The position numbers and the translations under genes were made by a program. This document shows positions 37,201-44,073 of a stretch of DNA of 49,045 nucleotides, in pieces. Below the pieces are notes generated by a model. The model did not search any database and was not told where the DNA came from. It saw only the letters and a program-made list of their open reading frames with translations. Within the stretch, counting starts at the first letter, position 1, and the number at the start of each line of letters is the position of its first letter. This DNA comes from Bacteroidaceae bacterium. GTDB taxonomy: Bacteria; Bacteroidota; Bacteroidia; Bacteroidales; Bacteroidaceae. Where the stretch lies: positions 1-49,045 of the forward strand of contig JAGCXU010000023.1 in the NCBI GenBank assembly GCA_017961145.1, read 5' to 3'.

Positions 37201-37279
37201 TGGAATACTTCTTCTGAGCAGTCACTTGAAGAGAGAAGAAGGCAAATAGCAATGCCGCAATCTGTATTTTCTTGTTCAT
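34250..37279 (-). CDS. Large secreted GH43 arabinan-degrading-type protein with GLUG repeats
   Basis: The 1009-residue product has a signal peptide (IQIAALLFAFFSLQVTAQ). Residues 22-340 form a GH43 propeller: NPVYGSDFPDPTV holds the base Asp, SIDPCYVEEFDKKYLIWGSF the pKa-modulating Asp, and FEGAMIYKRGKYYYLF the acid Glu. GPGHNSEIITDDEGQTWLLYHSYD resembles endo-arabinanases and arabinofuranosidases. A binding-like sandwich (VTYKLQNTDL), a helical linker and a GLUG-repeat region (YSGGLVGRI, AGGIVGGGQ, about 780-930) follow. The C-terminus (VSIYNLSGQRLQ, GINIVGGKKIIVK) is a sorting-type signal. It has its own promoter and is the only gene of its transcript as far as seen. Arabinan as substrate is inferred. 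Confidence 0.87.
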   Translation of the reverse strand: MNKKIQIAALLFAFFSLQVTAQKKYSNPVYGSDFPDPTVQRAPDGTFYAYATGCQCKSSKNLISWSNVSGVISRPTWNDSIHADGTRDNYSLWAADVNYVDGKYICYYASALWGNGSRTGIGVAVGDTPTKFTDKGKLFRSTEIGVKNSIDPCYVEEFDKKYLIWGSFNDICLVELTDDALAVKNFSPINNPQPNGSWRRHAGVTKLAGGAFEGAMIYKRGKYYYLFCSVGSCCEGANSTYRTVVGRATSLKGPYTNKQGGDMKNDNYTTIISGDSRWKGPGHNSEIITDDEGQTWLLYHSYDMNNNCNGRLMLLDKITWDKNGWPVINDGHPSSGEMDAPIFYTGNGANVTYKLQNTDLMKSGWKGWNLTASEDCDITSGNGTAFMPFGVAKNGGTFDVSQTATTSISDGLYELKVNGFDTEHSVEYYVGKVATPVLCPADDGTTAPTANATIANNFLNGKFEQSAYGLIVGGKLTFGMRSKQPLSSTERFVVGNVNVIYRGKVADADSTALASVLNSYYAMAEDFANGDKPYYDGYNRTIASYKETAEGSEDALTRYNQLLRINKTIDSIQTSIDVYADLVVAVQTLQDNIATAEAGGYATQDAKDALAEGQQVLTDRNLKDRDVKALVTRLNNAGHAMMYSYQTGDGTQENPYVILRSEQLDHMHDVLKKDTMVYFVLGADVDMEGYDWKQLNSSENSYRYRINFDGQGHIIYNLTPNGTKFYPSFFGTMCGEIRNTGFVNAKVEGTASGAAVIGGTLGHSTFKDSEDNLYPVIIENCYVTGTVTSKGYVGAIGGTLGNSPVIIRNCYSAASITGNGSSANYSGGLVGRIRTNLTMENCYAAAPVSSPTAGGIVGGGQSTSTPGSLFSNVIAWNPTVDGSTALPFGTTIELDSFTSTYIFANMLVNGEPVEDGLTHMELCDIARNWGEPWWSNPTAGNGYPILRWQYERGDYREICGFSIEDDPTGIVSPFVEAGKNVSIYNLSGQRLQRMQRGINIVGGKKIIVK

Positions 37280-37311
37280 ACCTTATTAATGCAAATGTAT
37301 TATTCTGCTTG

Positions 37312-37343
37312 CAAAGATACAAATATGTAGGAGAATTACAAAA
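37312..37343 (-). promoter_or_regulatory. Promoter of the large GH43 gene
   Basis: On the minus strand TATCTTTG (37312-37319), 19 bases, TTTTG (37339-37343): near-perfect consensus 33 bases before the ATG. Confidence 0.8.
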
Positions 37344-37382
37344 TTTCTTGCGCATTAATTCTAATATCTTAATTCTTTTTTG

Positions 37383-37390
37383 TATCTTTG
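37383..37390 (+). promoter_or_regulatory. -7 element of the ThiE-like gene
   Basis: TATCTTTG, 30 bases before the ATG at 37421. The -33 element is not clear. Confidence 0.55.
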
Positions 37391-37420
37391 CACACAGAAA
37401 AAAAGACCAAGAGAAACGGA

Positions 37421-38029
37421 ATGAAACTTATTCTGCTCACCTGCCCTGAGTTCTTCGTCGAGGAGGACAAGATTCTGACTACGCTTTTCGAGGAAGGACT
37501 CGACATCCTCCACCTTCGTAAGCCCAATTCAGAGCCTGTCTTTTGCGAGCGTCTATTGAGTCTCATGCCTGAACAATATCGCAAAAAGATTGTCGTTCAC
37601 GACCACTTTTACCTGCGCGACGAGTTCGGACTGATGGGCATTCACCTCAGCAAACGGCATCCTCAGGCACCAGCCTCCTACAATGGTCCTGTCACTCGAA
37701 CCTGTTACGACCTGCAAAGCGTCGTGGAGCAAAAGCCGACGTGCGAATATGTACTGCTCCGAAACATCTTCGACAGCATATCGGAGAACGAGAATAAAGC
37801 ATCGTTCACCCCTGACGAATTGCGCGCCGCGGCACGCCAAGGCATTATCGATCAACGCGTTATAGCCGAAGGCGGTGTGTGTCTCGACAACATCGAACAG
37901 GTCAGGGAATGGGGCTTTGGCGGGGTTGCCATCAGAGGCGACTTGTGGAATCACTTCGATGTCCACTCGCAACAAGACTACAAGGAACTCATCGCACATT
38001 TCCGAAGGCTGAGAAAAGCAGTAGGATAA
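37421..38029 (+). CDS. ThiE/TenI-like protein
   Basis: The 202-residue product has the TIM-barrel outline of thiamine-phosphate synthases: LDILHLRKPN at strand 2, KIVVHDHFYLRDEFGLMGIHLSKRHP in the middle, and a C-terminal phosphate loop IAEGGVCLDNIEQVREWGFGGVAIRGDLW. Compared with standard ThiE the middle reads VHDH instead of the usual NDR, and the GADGVHLGQ block is altered (GLMGIHLSK). So either a divergent ThiE or a TenI-like relative is possible. No other thi genes are near. ATG 37421 was chosen over an upstream in-frame TTG (37388) that overlaps the -7 element. prs follows 45 bp downstream. Confidence 0.75.
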   Translation: MKLILLTCPEFFVEEDKILTTLFEEGLDILHLRKPNSEPVFCERLLSLMPEQYRKKIVVHDHFYLRDEFGLMGIHLSKRHPQAPASYNGPVTRTCYDLQSVVEQKPTCEYVLLRNIFDSISENENKASFTPDELRAAARQGIIDQRVIAEGGVCLDNIEQVREWGFGGVAIRGDLWNHFDVHSQQDYKELIAHFRRLRKAVG

Positions 38030-38074
38030 TTGCGGAAGACAAGACGAAAAACAAGTAAACTCTCTATATAAACA

Positions 38075-39013
38075 ATGGAAGTAACGAAGTCATTCAAGGT
38101 GTTTTCGGGCACCAATTCACGCTATCTGGCAGAGAAGATATGCCAACAACTGGGTTGCGGGCTGGGCAATCTCTCAATCACACATTTTTCCGATGGTGAG
38201 TTCGAAGTCTGCTTCGAGGAATCCATCCGAGGTGTGGATGTCTTTTTGGTGCAAAGCACATTCCCAAATGCTGACAATCTGATGGAACTTCTCCTAATGA
38301 TAGATGCCGCCAAACGCGCTTCAGCACGCACCATCAACGCCGTTGTCCCCTACTTCGGCTGGGCTCGTCAAGACAGAAAAAGCAAGCCTCGAGTAAGTAT
38401 CGCAGCCAAACTCGTGGCAGACATGCTGAGTGTGGCTGGCATCACTCGACTCATCACGATGGATCTTCATGCCGACCAGGAGCAAGGTTTCTTTAATGTG
38501 CCTGTCGATCACCTCTTCGCTTCCAGCGTCCTGATGCCCTACATCCAGAGCCTCAACCTGGAGAATCTGGTCATCGCCACTCCCGATGTGGGCGGCTCAA
38601 AGCGCGCAAGCACCTACAGCAAATACCTGAACTGTCCCCTCGTTCTCTGCAACAAGACCAGAAAGAAAGCAAACGAAGTGGCAACGATGGACATCATCGG
38701 AGATGTCTTCGATGCCGACGTCATCCTCATCGACGATATGGTCGATACCGCAGGAACAATCACAAAGGCTGCCGACCTGATGAAGCAGAACGGAGCTCGC
38801 AGCGTTAGAGCCATCGCCAGTCACGGCATCATGAGCGGACCAGCCAACGAACGCATCGAAGCATCCGCAATAGAAGAGATGGTCTTCACAGACAGCATCC
38901 CCTACACAGGCAAGTGCAGCAAAGTGAAACAACTGTCCATCGCCCCACTATTGGCACAGACAATACAATGCGTGGAGAACAACGAAAGCATCTCCAAGCA
39001 GTACCTCATATAA
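38075..39013 (+). CDS. prs: Ribose-phosphate pyrophosphokinase
   Basis: The 312-residue product is PRPP synthetase, which transfers pyrophosphate from ATP to ribose 5-phosphate for purine, pyrimidine, histidine and NAD synthesis. Clear signatures are the ATP loop ARQDRKSKPR, the metal-binding DLHADQEQGFFNVPVDHL, the flexible loop with NKTRKK and the PRPP-binding VILIDDMVDTAGTI. Length is typical for Prs. It is probably transcribed with the ThiE-like gene, since no promoter is visible in the 45-bp gap. An array of 22-bp repeats begins 10 bp after its stop. Confidence 0.97.
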   Translation: MEVTKSFKVFSGTNSRYLAEKICQQLGCGLGNLSITHFSDGEFEVCFEESIRGVDVFLVQSTFPNADNLMELLLMIDAAKRASARTINAVVPYFGWARQDRKSKPRVSIAAKLVADMLSVAGITRLITMDLHADQEQGFFNVPVDHLFASSVLMPYIQSLNLENLVIATPDVGGSKRASTYSKYLNCPLVLCNKTRKKANEVATMDIIGDVFDADVILIDDMVDTAGTITKAADLMKQNGARSVRAIASHGIMSGPANERIEASAIEEMVFTDSIPYTGKCSKVKQLSIAPLLAQTIQCVENNESISKQYLI

Positions 39014-39022
39014 ACGACCTGT

Positions 39023-39110
39023 GCCACGTTGCAAAACATCACACGTGACGTTCGCGATTTACTAGTGTGACGTTGGCGATTTACTAGTGTGACGTTTGCA
39101 ATCGTCACAC
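39023..39110. repeat. 22-bp dyad repeat array (4 units plus remnant)
   Basis: Units start at 39023, 39045, 39067 and 39089, with a partial unit at 39111. The fourth unit is GTGACG-TTTGCAAT-CGTCAC plus AC, a dyad with six-base perfect arms. Joints are CACGTG and ACTAGT. This is the clearest array in the window, between prs and the second PAP2 gene. Confidence 0.9.
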
Positions 39111-39138
39111 GTGATGTTTCCGCACTCGACATTCCCTC

Positions 39139-40443
39139 ATGAAAAAGTTCCTCTTTTCCCTGCTGCTGTTCGGCATTGCAAGCACCATCAAGAGCCAAGA
39201 CTCGCTGGCATACTACATACAGCAGTTTCTCACGGAAGACAGCCTCATTCATGAGGAGATGCGTCTCAATCGCGATGGTTTGCTGATGCCCGTCCGAGGT
39301 CTCATCCAGACATTCACCCATCGAAACTTCAACAACTTGCCTGGTCCCTATCGCGAGAAAGGGAACCATCGCTGGGGTGACTACGGAGTAGCACTCTCTC
39401 CGTTAGCTGCAACCTGGATAATGAAAGCCTGCGGAGTCAAGTCGCGAAGCACTACCAGACGCATGTTGACAGCCAACGGAATGGCCCTCGGCATGACGGT
39501 CGGGCTGACACAACTGCTGAAAAGTACTGTAACGGAAGAACGGCCAGACGGTTCCAACAACAACAGTTTCCCTTCCATGCACGCTTCGCTGGCATTTATG
39601 GGAGCCACAGTCCTCAGCCGAGAATACGGACATATCAGTCCCTGGATAACCATTGGAGGCTATACGGCTGCGACTGGAACACAAATGCTTCGCATCGGAC
39701 ACAATGCTCATTGGATGAACGACATCTTCATGGGGGCAGGCATCGGAGTAGTAAGCACACATCTTGCCTACTTCCTGACCGATAAAATCATTGGTGAAAA
39801 GGGCATCCGTCGCATGTCCCTCAGCTCATCGGAACTCGCACAACTACAAGCATGGAACTATCGTCCATCAGGATTTCGGCTTGTATCCGGCACAGAGACA
39901 AATGCCAGATCGCTCGATGTGGCTGACTTCGCCGAATCGGCAAACACGAGTCTTGACTTAACAGACATCAAACTTCGAAGCAGCGCATCCATAACTGCAG
40001 GCTTCGAAGCAGAGTGGTTTCTCACCGACAACCTCTTCCTCTCTGCCATCGGACGCTACACAATGTCGCAGGCAAAACTGCAGTTTCCCACAGACGACAT
40101 TAGTGCTTGGGGCGAACAGATACATATATATCATGGAGATCTCGCTGCAGGATGGGTTTATCCGATAGCGAAAGATATGCGATTTGGCGTGCGAACATTG
40201 TGGGGAGTACGTTACAACGAAGGCGTCACATTTCGTCGTGTTGCAGAAGGAATGCAGTTGGGCGACCCACTCCTCCGCATCAAGTCACAACTACGACCTG
40301 AAGGCGGTGCCGGAATCGTCATAGACATGTTGCAAAGTCATAACCAGACAGTCGGTTTCTCGATAGACTATCTCCACACTTTCAACACACGTTTTCTAGC
40401 AAATCGTTGGGTCATCGCCTCCTCTTGGAAAGCCATGTTTTAA
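39139..40443 (+). CDS. PAP2 lipid phosphatase with C-terminal barrel-like domain (paralogue)
   Basis: The 434-residue product has a signal-like N-terminus (FLFSLLLFGIASTIKSQ). The PAP2 motifs are KSTVTEERP (R135, P136), PSMH (145-148, Met replacing the usual Gly) and NAHWMNDI (H191, D195). From about residue 230 it becomes strand-rich (SITAGFEAEWFL, LFLSAIGRYTMS, MRFGVRTLWGVRY) and ends in SSWKAMF with a terminal Phe. The architecture parallels the protein at 9436 but is 124 residues shorter. Lipid A 4'- or 1-phosphatases of Bacteroidetes are PAP2 proteins of similar size, so an envelope lipid role is likely but not proven. No clear promoter was found; repeats fill the upstream gap. Confidence 0.85.
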   Translation: MKKFLFSLLLFGIASTIKSQDSLAYYIQQFLTEDSLIHEEMRLNRDGLLMPVRGLIQTFTHRNFNNLPGPYREKGNHRWGDYGVALSPLAATWIMKACGVKSRSTTRRMLTANGMALGMTVGLTQLLKSTVTEERPDGSNNNSFPSMHASLAFMGATVLSREYGHISPWITIGGYTAATGTQMLRIGHNAHWMNDIFMGAGIGVVSTHLAYFLTDKIIGEKGIRRMSLSSSELAQLQAWNYRPSGFRLVSGTETNARSLDVADFAESANTSLDLTDIKLRSSASITAGFEAEWFLTDNLFLSAIGRYTMSQAKLQFPTDDISAWGEQIHIYHGDLAAGWVYPIAKDMRFGVRTLWGVRYNEGVTFRRVAEGMQLGDPLLRIKSQLRPEGGAGIVIDMLQSHNQTVGFSIDYLHTFNTRFLANRWVIASSWKAMF

Positions 40444-40528
40444 GACATTTTCCAGCCTCCAGACCTCCTCTTTTGTAACAACCAGCTTACAAAAAGCAGC
40501 TTCTCCAGCCTTTTTCCTTACATTTTTC

Positions 40529-40559
40529 TTGTATGATTACAGGAAAAGTGATAACTTTG
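40529..40559 (+). promoter_or_regulatory. Promoter of the 4,6-dehydratase gene
   Basis: TTG (40529-40531), exactly 20 bases, TAACTTTG (40552-40559), 22 bases before the ATG at 40582. Confidence 0.85.
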
Positions 40560-40581
40560 CCCAAATGCTTTGACTAAAATC

Positions 40582-42507
40582 ATGATTTTATTCTCACGTC
40601 TCTTCAATTGGTATTTCACTCGCAGCGCACTTCCCTATTGGTGCATCCTGCTCATCGATTACCTCACAATTATCTTTTGTGGTTATCTTGCCTACTACCT
40701 CTTCAACGGAGGAGCCGAGGTTACGAGCCATTTTTGGCCTATTCTTTGGGATCTCTTGATACTGCTCATTCCCTATACAATCGCTTTCCGTGTCTTCCAC
40801 ACCTATAGCGGCATTTTCCGTTACAGCAGCTTCGTAGACCTTGGCAGAGTAGCCCTTGCCATGTTACTCGGCTCTGTAATTGCATACATCGGCTACAAAC
40901 TTTTGCCCGTCAAAAGCAATATATTCTTGGTTCACTACCCCAGATTAATACTTCTCCTATTGTTTGCCACATCCTTCATGTGTGCTACCCGCGTCATTGT
41001 CAAGTCCGTATACGACCTCTTCCGCATTGACAATTACAGTAAACGTATTTTCATATACGGAGCACAAGATGGCGGAGTCAGTCTTGCCAAGAGCATACGC
41101 AATGAAACTCCCAACCGTTACACCATCAAAGGTTTCATTAGTTCTGATGCTAGCATGCAAGGAAAATGGCTATTAGGATTGCCTGTATATGGAGAGAAAG
41201 AGGATATCGTCGAACTCATGCGCAAGCAAAATGTCAGCACATTGATGGTCAGTCCTCTACAAACTGCACATTTCCGCGAACAGGAAGACCTTGTCAATTC
41301 CCTCATCTCTGCAGGCATTAAGATCATGATGCTGCCCTCTTCTGCAAAAGAATGGGACGGAAAGAGCGAACTTCGCTATAGTCAATTGCACGAAGTGGAC
41401 ATCGAAGACCTGCTTCCTCGCGACAAAATAGAAGTAGATATGCTGGCAATCGGCAGACAACTGAACGCAAGCCGCATTCTCATCACTGGTGCTGCAGGTA
41501 GCATCGGTAATGAAATAGTAAATCAGGTGGCACGCTTCGAGCCCAGAGAACTGATTCTTATCGACCAAGCAGAAACACCTATGCACGATGTGCGACGTAT
41601 GATGGCAAGCAACTTCCCCGATCTCTCCTGCCAAACCATCGTTGCAAGCATCACGAACCAAACGTTCATGGAGAACGTATTCCGTCGTTTCCGTCCTGAT
41701 TATGTATTCCACGCAGCAGCATACAAGCATGTGCCCATGATGGAAGACAACCCTGCGATGGCTGTCCAGAACAACATATACGGCACTCGTGTCATTGCAG
41801 ACCTAGCTGTCAAGTATGGAACAAAGAAGTTTGTCATGATATCCACAGACAAAGCTGTCAATCCAACAAACGTGATGGGTTGCTCCAAACGCATCTGCGA
41901 GATATATTGTCAAGCACTCAACACTTTTGTTGAGGAAAAGAAAAAGGCTGGAGGTGAAGACTCTCCCTGCACGCAGTTTGTCACAACACGCTTCGGCAAT
42001 GTACTCGGAAGCAACGGCAGTGTCATACCAATCTTCAAGGAACAGATAGCCAAAGGAGGTCCTGTTACAGTCACTCACCCAGATATCATTCGCTATTTTA
42101 TGCTTATTCCTGAGGCATGTAAACTCGTCCTTGAAGCAGGAACGATGGGCAAAGGCGGTGAAATCTTCGTGTTCGACATGGGCAAACCCGTTCGCATTGC
42201 CGACCTCGCACAACGCATGATAACTCTAAGCGGCGCAAAGAACTGTGAAATCAAATACACAGGATTACGCGATGGAGAAAAACTCTATGAGGAAGTTCTC
42301 AATGATGCCGAGCATACATTGCCAACCATTCACCCAAAGATAATGGTTGCCAAAGTTCGAGAGTATGATTATGAACAAGCTTGCCAGGATGAAGAACGTT
42401 TGCTCGAAGCAAGTTTCACCGGTGATGATATGGCTATCGTAAAGATTATGAAGGAAATAGTTCCCGAGTTCAAGAGCCGCCATTCAAAGTACGAAACCCT
42501 TGACTAA
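40582..42507 (+). CDS. Membrane nucleotide-sugar 4,6-dehydratase (CapD/PglF/WbpM type)
   Basis: The 641-residue product has four membrane segments in the first 150 residues, a Rossmann-like regulatory domain (RIFIYGAQDGGVSLAK), and then an SDR dehydratase domain starting at RILITGAAGSIGNEIV. The catalytic segment reads STDKAVNPTNVMGCSKR: Met stands where most SDRs have Tyr, as is known for this inverting or retaining UDP-GlcNAc dehydratase family, and Lys is kept. It makes a 4-keto-6-deoxy sugar for capsule, O-antigen or protein glycans. The ATG at 40582 follows a consensus promoter; an in-frame TTG at 40570 is less likely. It is convergent with the wecA-like operon. Confidence 0.93.
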   Translation: MILFSRLFNWYFTRSALPYWCILLIDYLTIIFCGYLAYYLFNGGAEVTSHFWPILWDLLILLIPYTIAFRVFHTYSGIFRYSSFVDLGRVALAMLLGSVIAYIGYKLLPVKSNIFLVHYPRLILLLLFATSFMCATRVIVKSVYDLFRIDNYSKRIFIYGAQDGGVSLAKSIRNETPNRYTIKGFISSDASMQGKWLLGLPVYGEKEDIVELMRKQNVSTLMVSPLQTAHFREQEDLVNSLISAGIKIMMLPSSAKEWDGKSELRYSQLHEVDIEDLLPRDKIEVDMLAIGRQLNASRILITGAAGSIGNEIVNQVARFEPRELILIDQAETPMHDVRRMMASNFPDLSCQTIVASITNQTFMENVFRRFRPDYVFHAAAYKHVPMMEDNPAMAVQNNIYGTRVIADLAVKYGTKKFVMISTDKAVNPTNVMGCSKRICEIYCQALNTFVEEKKKAGGEDSPCTQFVTTRFGNVLGSNGSVIPIFKEQIAKGGPVTVTHPDIIRYFMLIPEACKLVLEAGTMGKGGEIFVFDMGKPVRIADLAQRMITLSGAKNCEIKYTGLRDGEKLYEEVLNDAEHTLPTIHPKIMVAKVREYDYEQACQDEERLLEASFTGDDMAIVKIMKEIVPEFKSRHSKYETLD

Positions 42508-42529
42508 ACTCACCCTTTCGTCATAATCT

Positions 42530-43609
42530 TCAGTTGTCCGACTTGCCCACAAGCATTACTACACCACAGACAAGTGCATAGATGGCAATATCCATCAGCA
42601 CAATGAACGGCATGGGGAAGTGGCATTGCCACAAGGCATAGTTAATACCGCATATCAGTAGGAACAAAGATAGTATGCAGACCAACGCTGCATGCATTGA
42701 CAAACCTGCATTCATCAGTATGTGATGGATGTGGGTTTTGTCTGGCTCGAAGATCCCATGCCCAGTAAAGCGCCGCTGCAAAGCCACACGAATGACATCA
42801 AGGACAGGAATGAGCAACAACGTAATGGAGATAAGCATCTGCTTCTCTCCGCAATCATCTGGTGCAATAGGACGCATCAAGCTCTTTATGCTCATGTAAG
42901 CACAGACATAACCTAAGAAGAGACTCCCTGCGTCGCCCATGAATATCTTCATTCCTCCGACATTACCAAAGACATTAAAACACCAGAAAACAATCAACGA
43001 ACCAACTATTGCAGCATCCAACGAAGCGATGGCAGGATTCTTGCTTAACAATACAGTATAAGCAAAAAGTATCAGGATACATAGTCCTGAAGACAAACCA
43101 TCAATGCCGTCTATCAAATTAATAGCATTCACAATGGTAAGAATCGCCATTACTGTCAACACATAACCTATCCAAAAAGGAATCTGATGCAGTCCGAAAA
43201 TGCCATTGAGGTCCGTAACAACAAGATTACATAAAGGCAAAATAAAAGCTGCTATAGTCTGAATAATGAACTTATGAACGGCCTTCATTCCATATCGGTC
43301 GTCTATAAAACCTATCAGATAAATAATCAGCCCACCAAAGGTCATGGCAATTGTTGACACACCAAAGACAAACTCCTCGTTGCCTGTCATGACACTTACC
43401 CATGATGCCACGAAGAGCCCCACCACAGCTGCCGGCATGAAAATCAATCCGCCAAGTCGAGGAACTGGCTTGCTATGCAACTTTCTCTCATCAGGAAGGT
43501 CGAAATATTTGAAGTATCTACATGCCTTTATGATGAGTGGCAAGCCTATAGCCGTAATGAGCATTGCCGAAAAGAATGATGCGGCGAGAGGGTATATGGT
43601 GTTACTCAT
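42530..43609 (-). CDS. Undecaprenyl-phosphate sugar-1-phosphate transferase (WecA/TagO type)
   Basis: The 359-residue product is a polytopic membrane protein with about ten helices. Family signatures are FIDDRYGMK (DD motif), NAINLIDGIDGLSSGL (catalytic Asp), FMGDAGSLFLGY and the cytosolic RRFTGHGIFEPDKTHIHHIL (HIHH). It transfers HexNAc-1-phosphate, typically GlcNAc-1-P, to undecaprenyl phosphate, starting surface-glycan synthesis. It is the last gene of the minus-strand operon GT2, Wzi, lipoprotein, transferase, 24 bp after the lipoprotein stop. The exact sugar is inferred from family. Confidence 0.93.
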   Translation of the reverse strand: MSNTIYPLAASFFSAMLITAIGLPLIIKACRYFKYFDLPDERKLHSKPVPRLGGLIFMPAAVVGLFVASWVSVMTGNEEFVFGVSTIAMTFGGLIIYLIGFIDDRYGMKAVHKFIIQTIAAFILPLCNLVVTDLNGIFGLHQIPFWIGYVLTVMAILTIVNAINLIDGIDGLSSGLCILILFAYTVLLSKNPAIASLDAAIVGSLIVFWCFNVFGNVGGMKIFMGDAGSLFLGYVCAYMSIKSLMRPIAPDDCGEKQMLISITLLLIPVLDVIRVALQRRFTGHGIFEPDKTHIHHILMNAGLSMHAALVCILSLFLLICGINYALWQCHFPMPFIVLMDIAIYALVCGVVMLVGKSDN

Positions 43610-43633
43610 GAACTATGTCTGAACTTAACAAAT

Positions 43634-44065
43634 TCAATACTTCCTGAAGACGAGGACATCCTCGCTGTTCGTCTTCAGGCACATCTTGCTTCCTGTTAAT
43701 ACTTGAACTAAGAAGATTCCGTCTTCTGGCACACCGACAATAGAAAGCACAGACATTGGTTTAATCACATCATGCCCATTCCCTCCATATTCAATTGGGT
43801 CAAAGATGCGGATTATATCAGGGCTCGCTTCCAACGATGTACGCATGAAAAATTTATCTCCATTCATACGAAAGCTTGCCATCTGCAACTGGAAGCTGTA
43901 GAATATCATATCTTCCTTTGTCGCCTTCACATTATTATCTTTATCTCTCCACTCTGTCAACTGCCACATTCCATCCAAGTCTCCGTTGCAGTCCCATTTG
44001 TCGCAGCTCGTCATGAGTAAAACCGCTGCAACAAAGATAAATAATATGTAACTCTTTCTTTTCAC
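43634..44065 (-). CDS. Small lipoprotein, lipocalin-like
   Basis: The 143-residue product has a lipoprotein signal ending LLMTSC (Cys21) and then a short beta-rich body beginning DLDGMWQLTEW, the usual opening of lipocalin-like domains of Bacteroidetes. I start it at a GTG (44065), 8 bp after the Wzi stop and preceded by GAAAGAA, because this gives a clean signal peptide. A TTG at 44095 would overlap Wzi and put 10 polar residues in front. Position inside a capsule operon suggests a periplasmic or outer-membrane role in glycan handling, which is inference. Confidence 0.8.
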   Translation of the reverse strand: MKRKSYILFIFVAAVLLMTSCDKWDCNGDLDGMWQLTEWRDKDNNVKATKEDMIFYSFQLQMASFRMNGDKFFMRTSLEASPDIIRIFDPIEYGGNGHDVIKPMSVLSIVGVPEDGIFLVQVLTGSKMCLKTNSEDVLVFRKY

Positions 44066-44073
44066 GTTCTTTC

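Noticed and set aside
39023..39110. CRISPR array
   Set aside because: Units are contiguous 22-bp dyads without unique spacers, and no cas genes are near.
40471..40494. Terminator after the second PAP2 gene
   Set aside because: The TTTTGTAA/TTACAAAA hairpin is only eight AT-rich pairs and is not followed by a T-run directly, so it is too weak to call.
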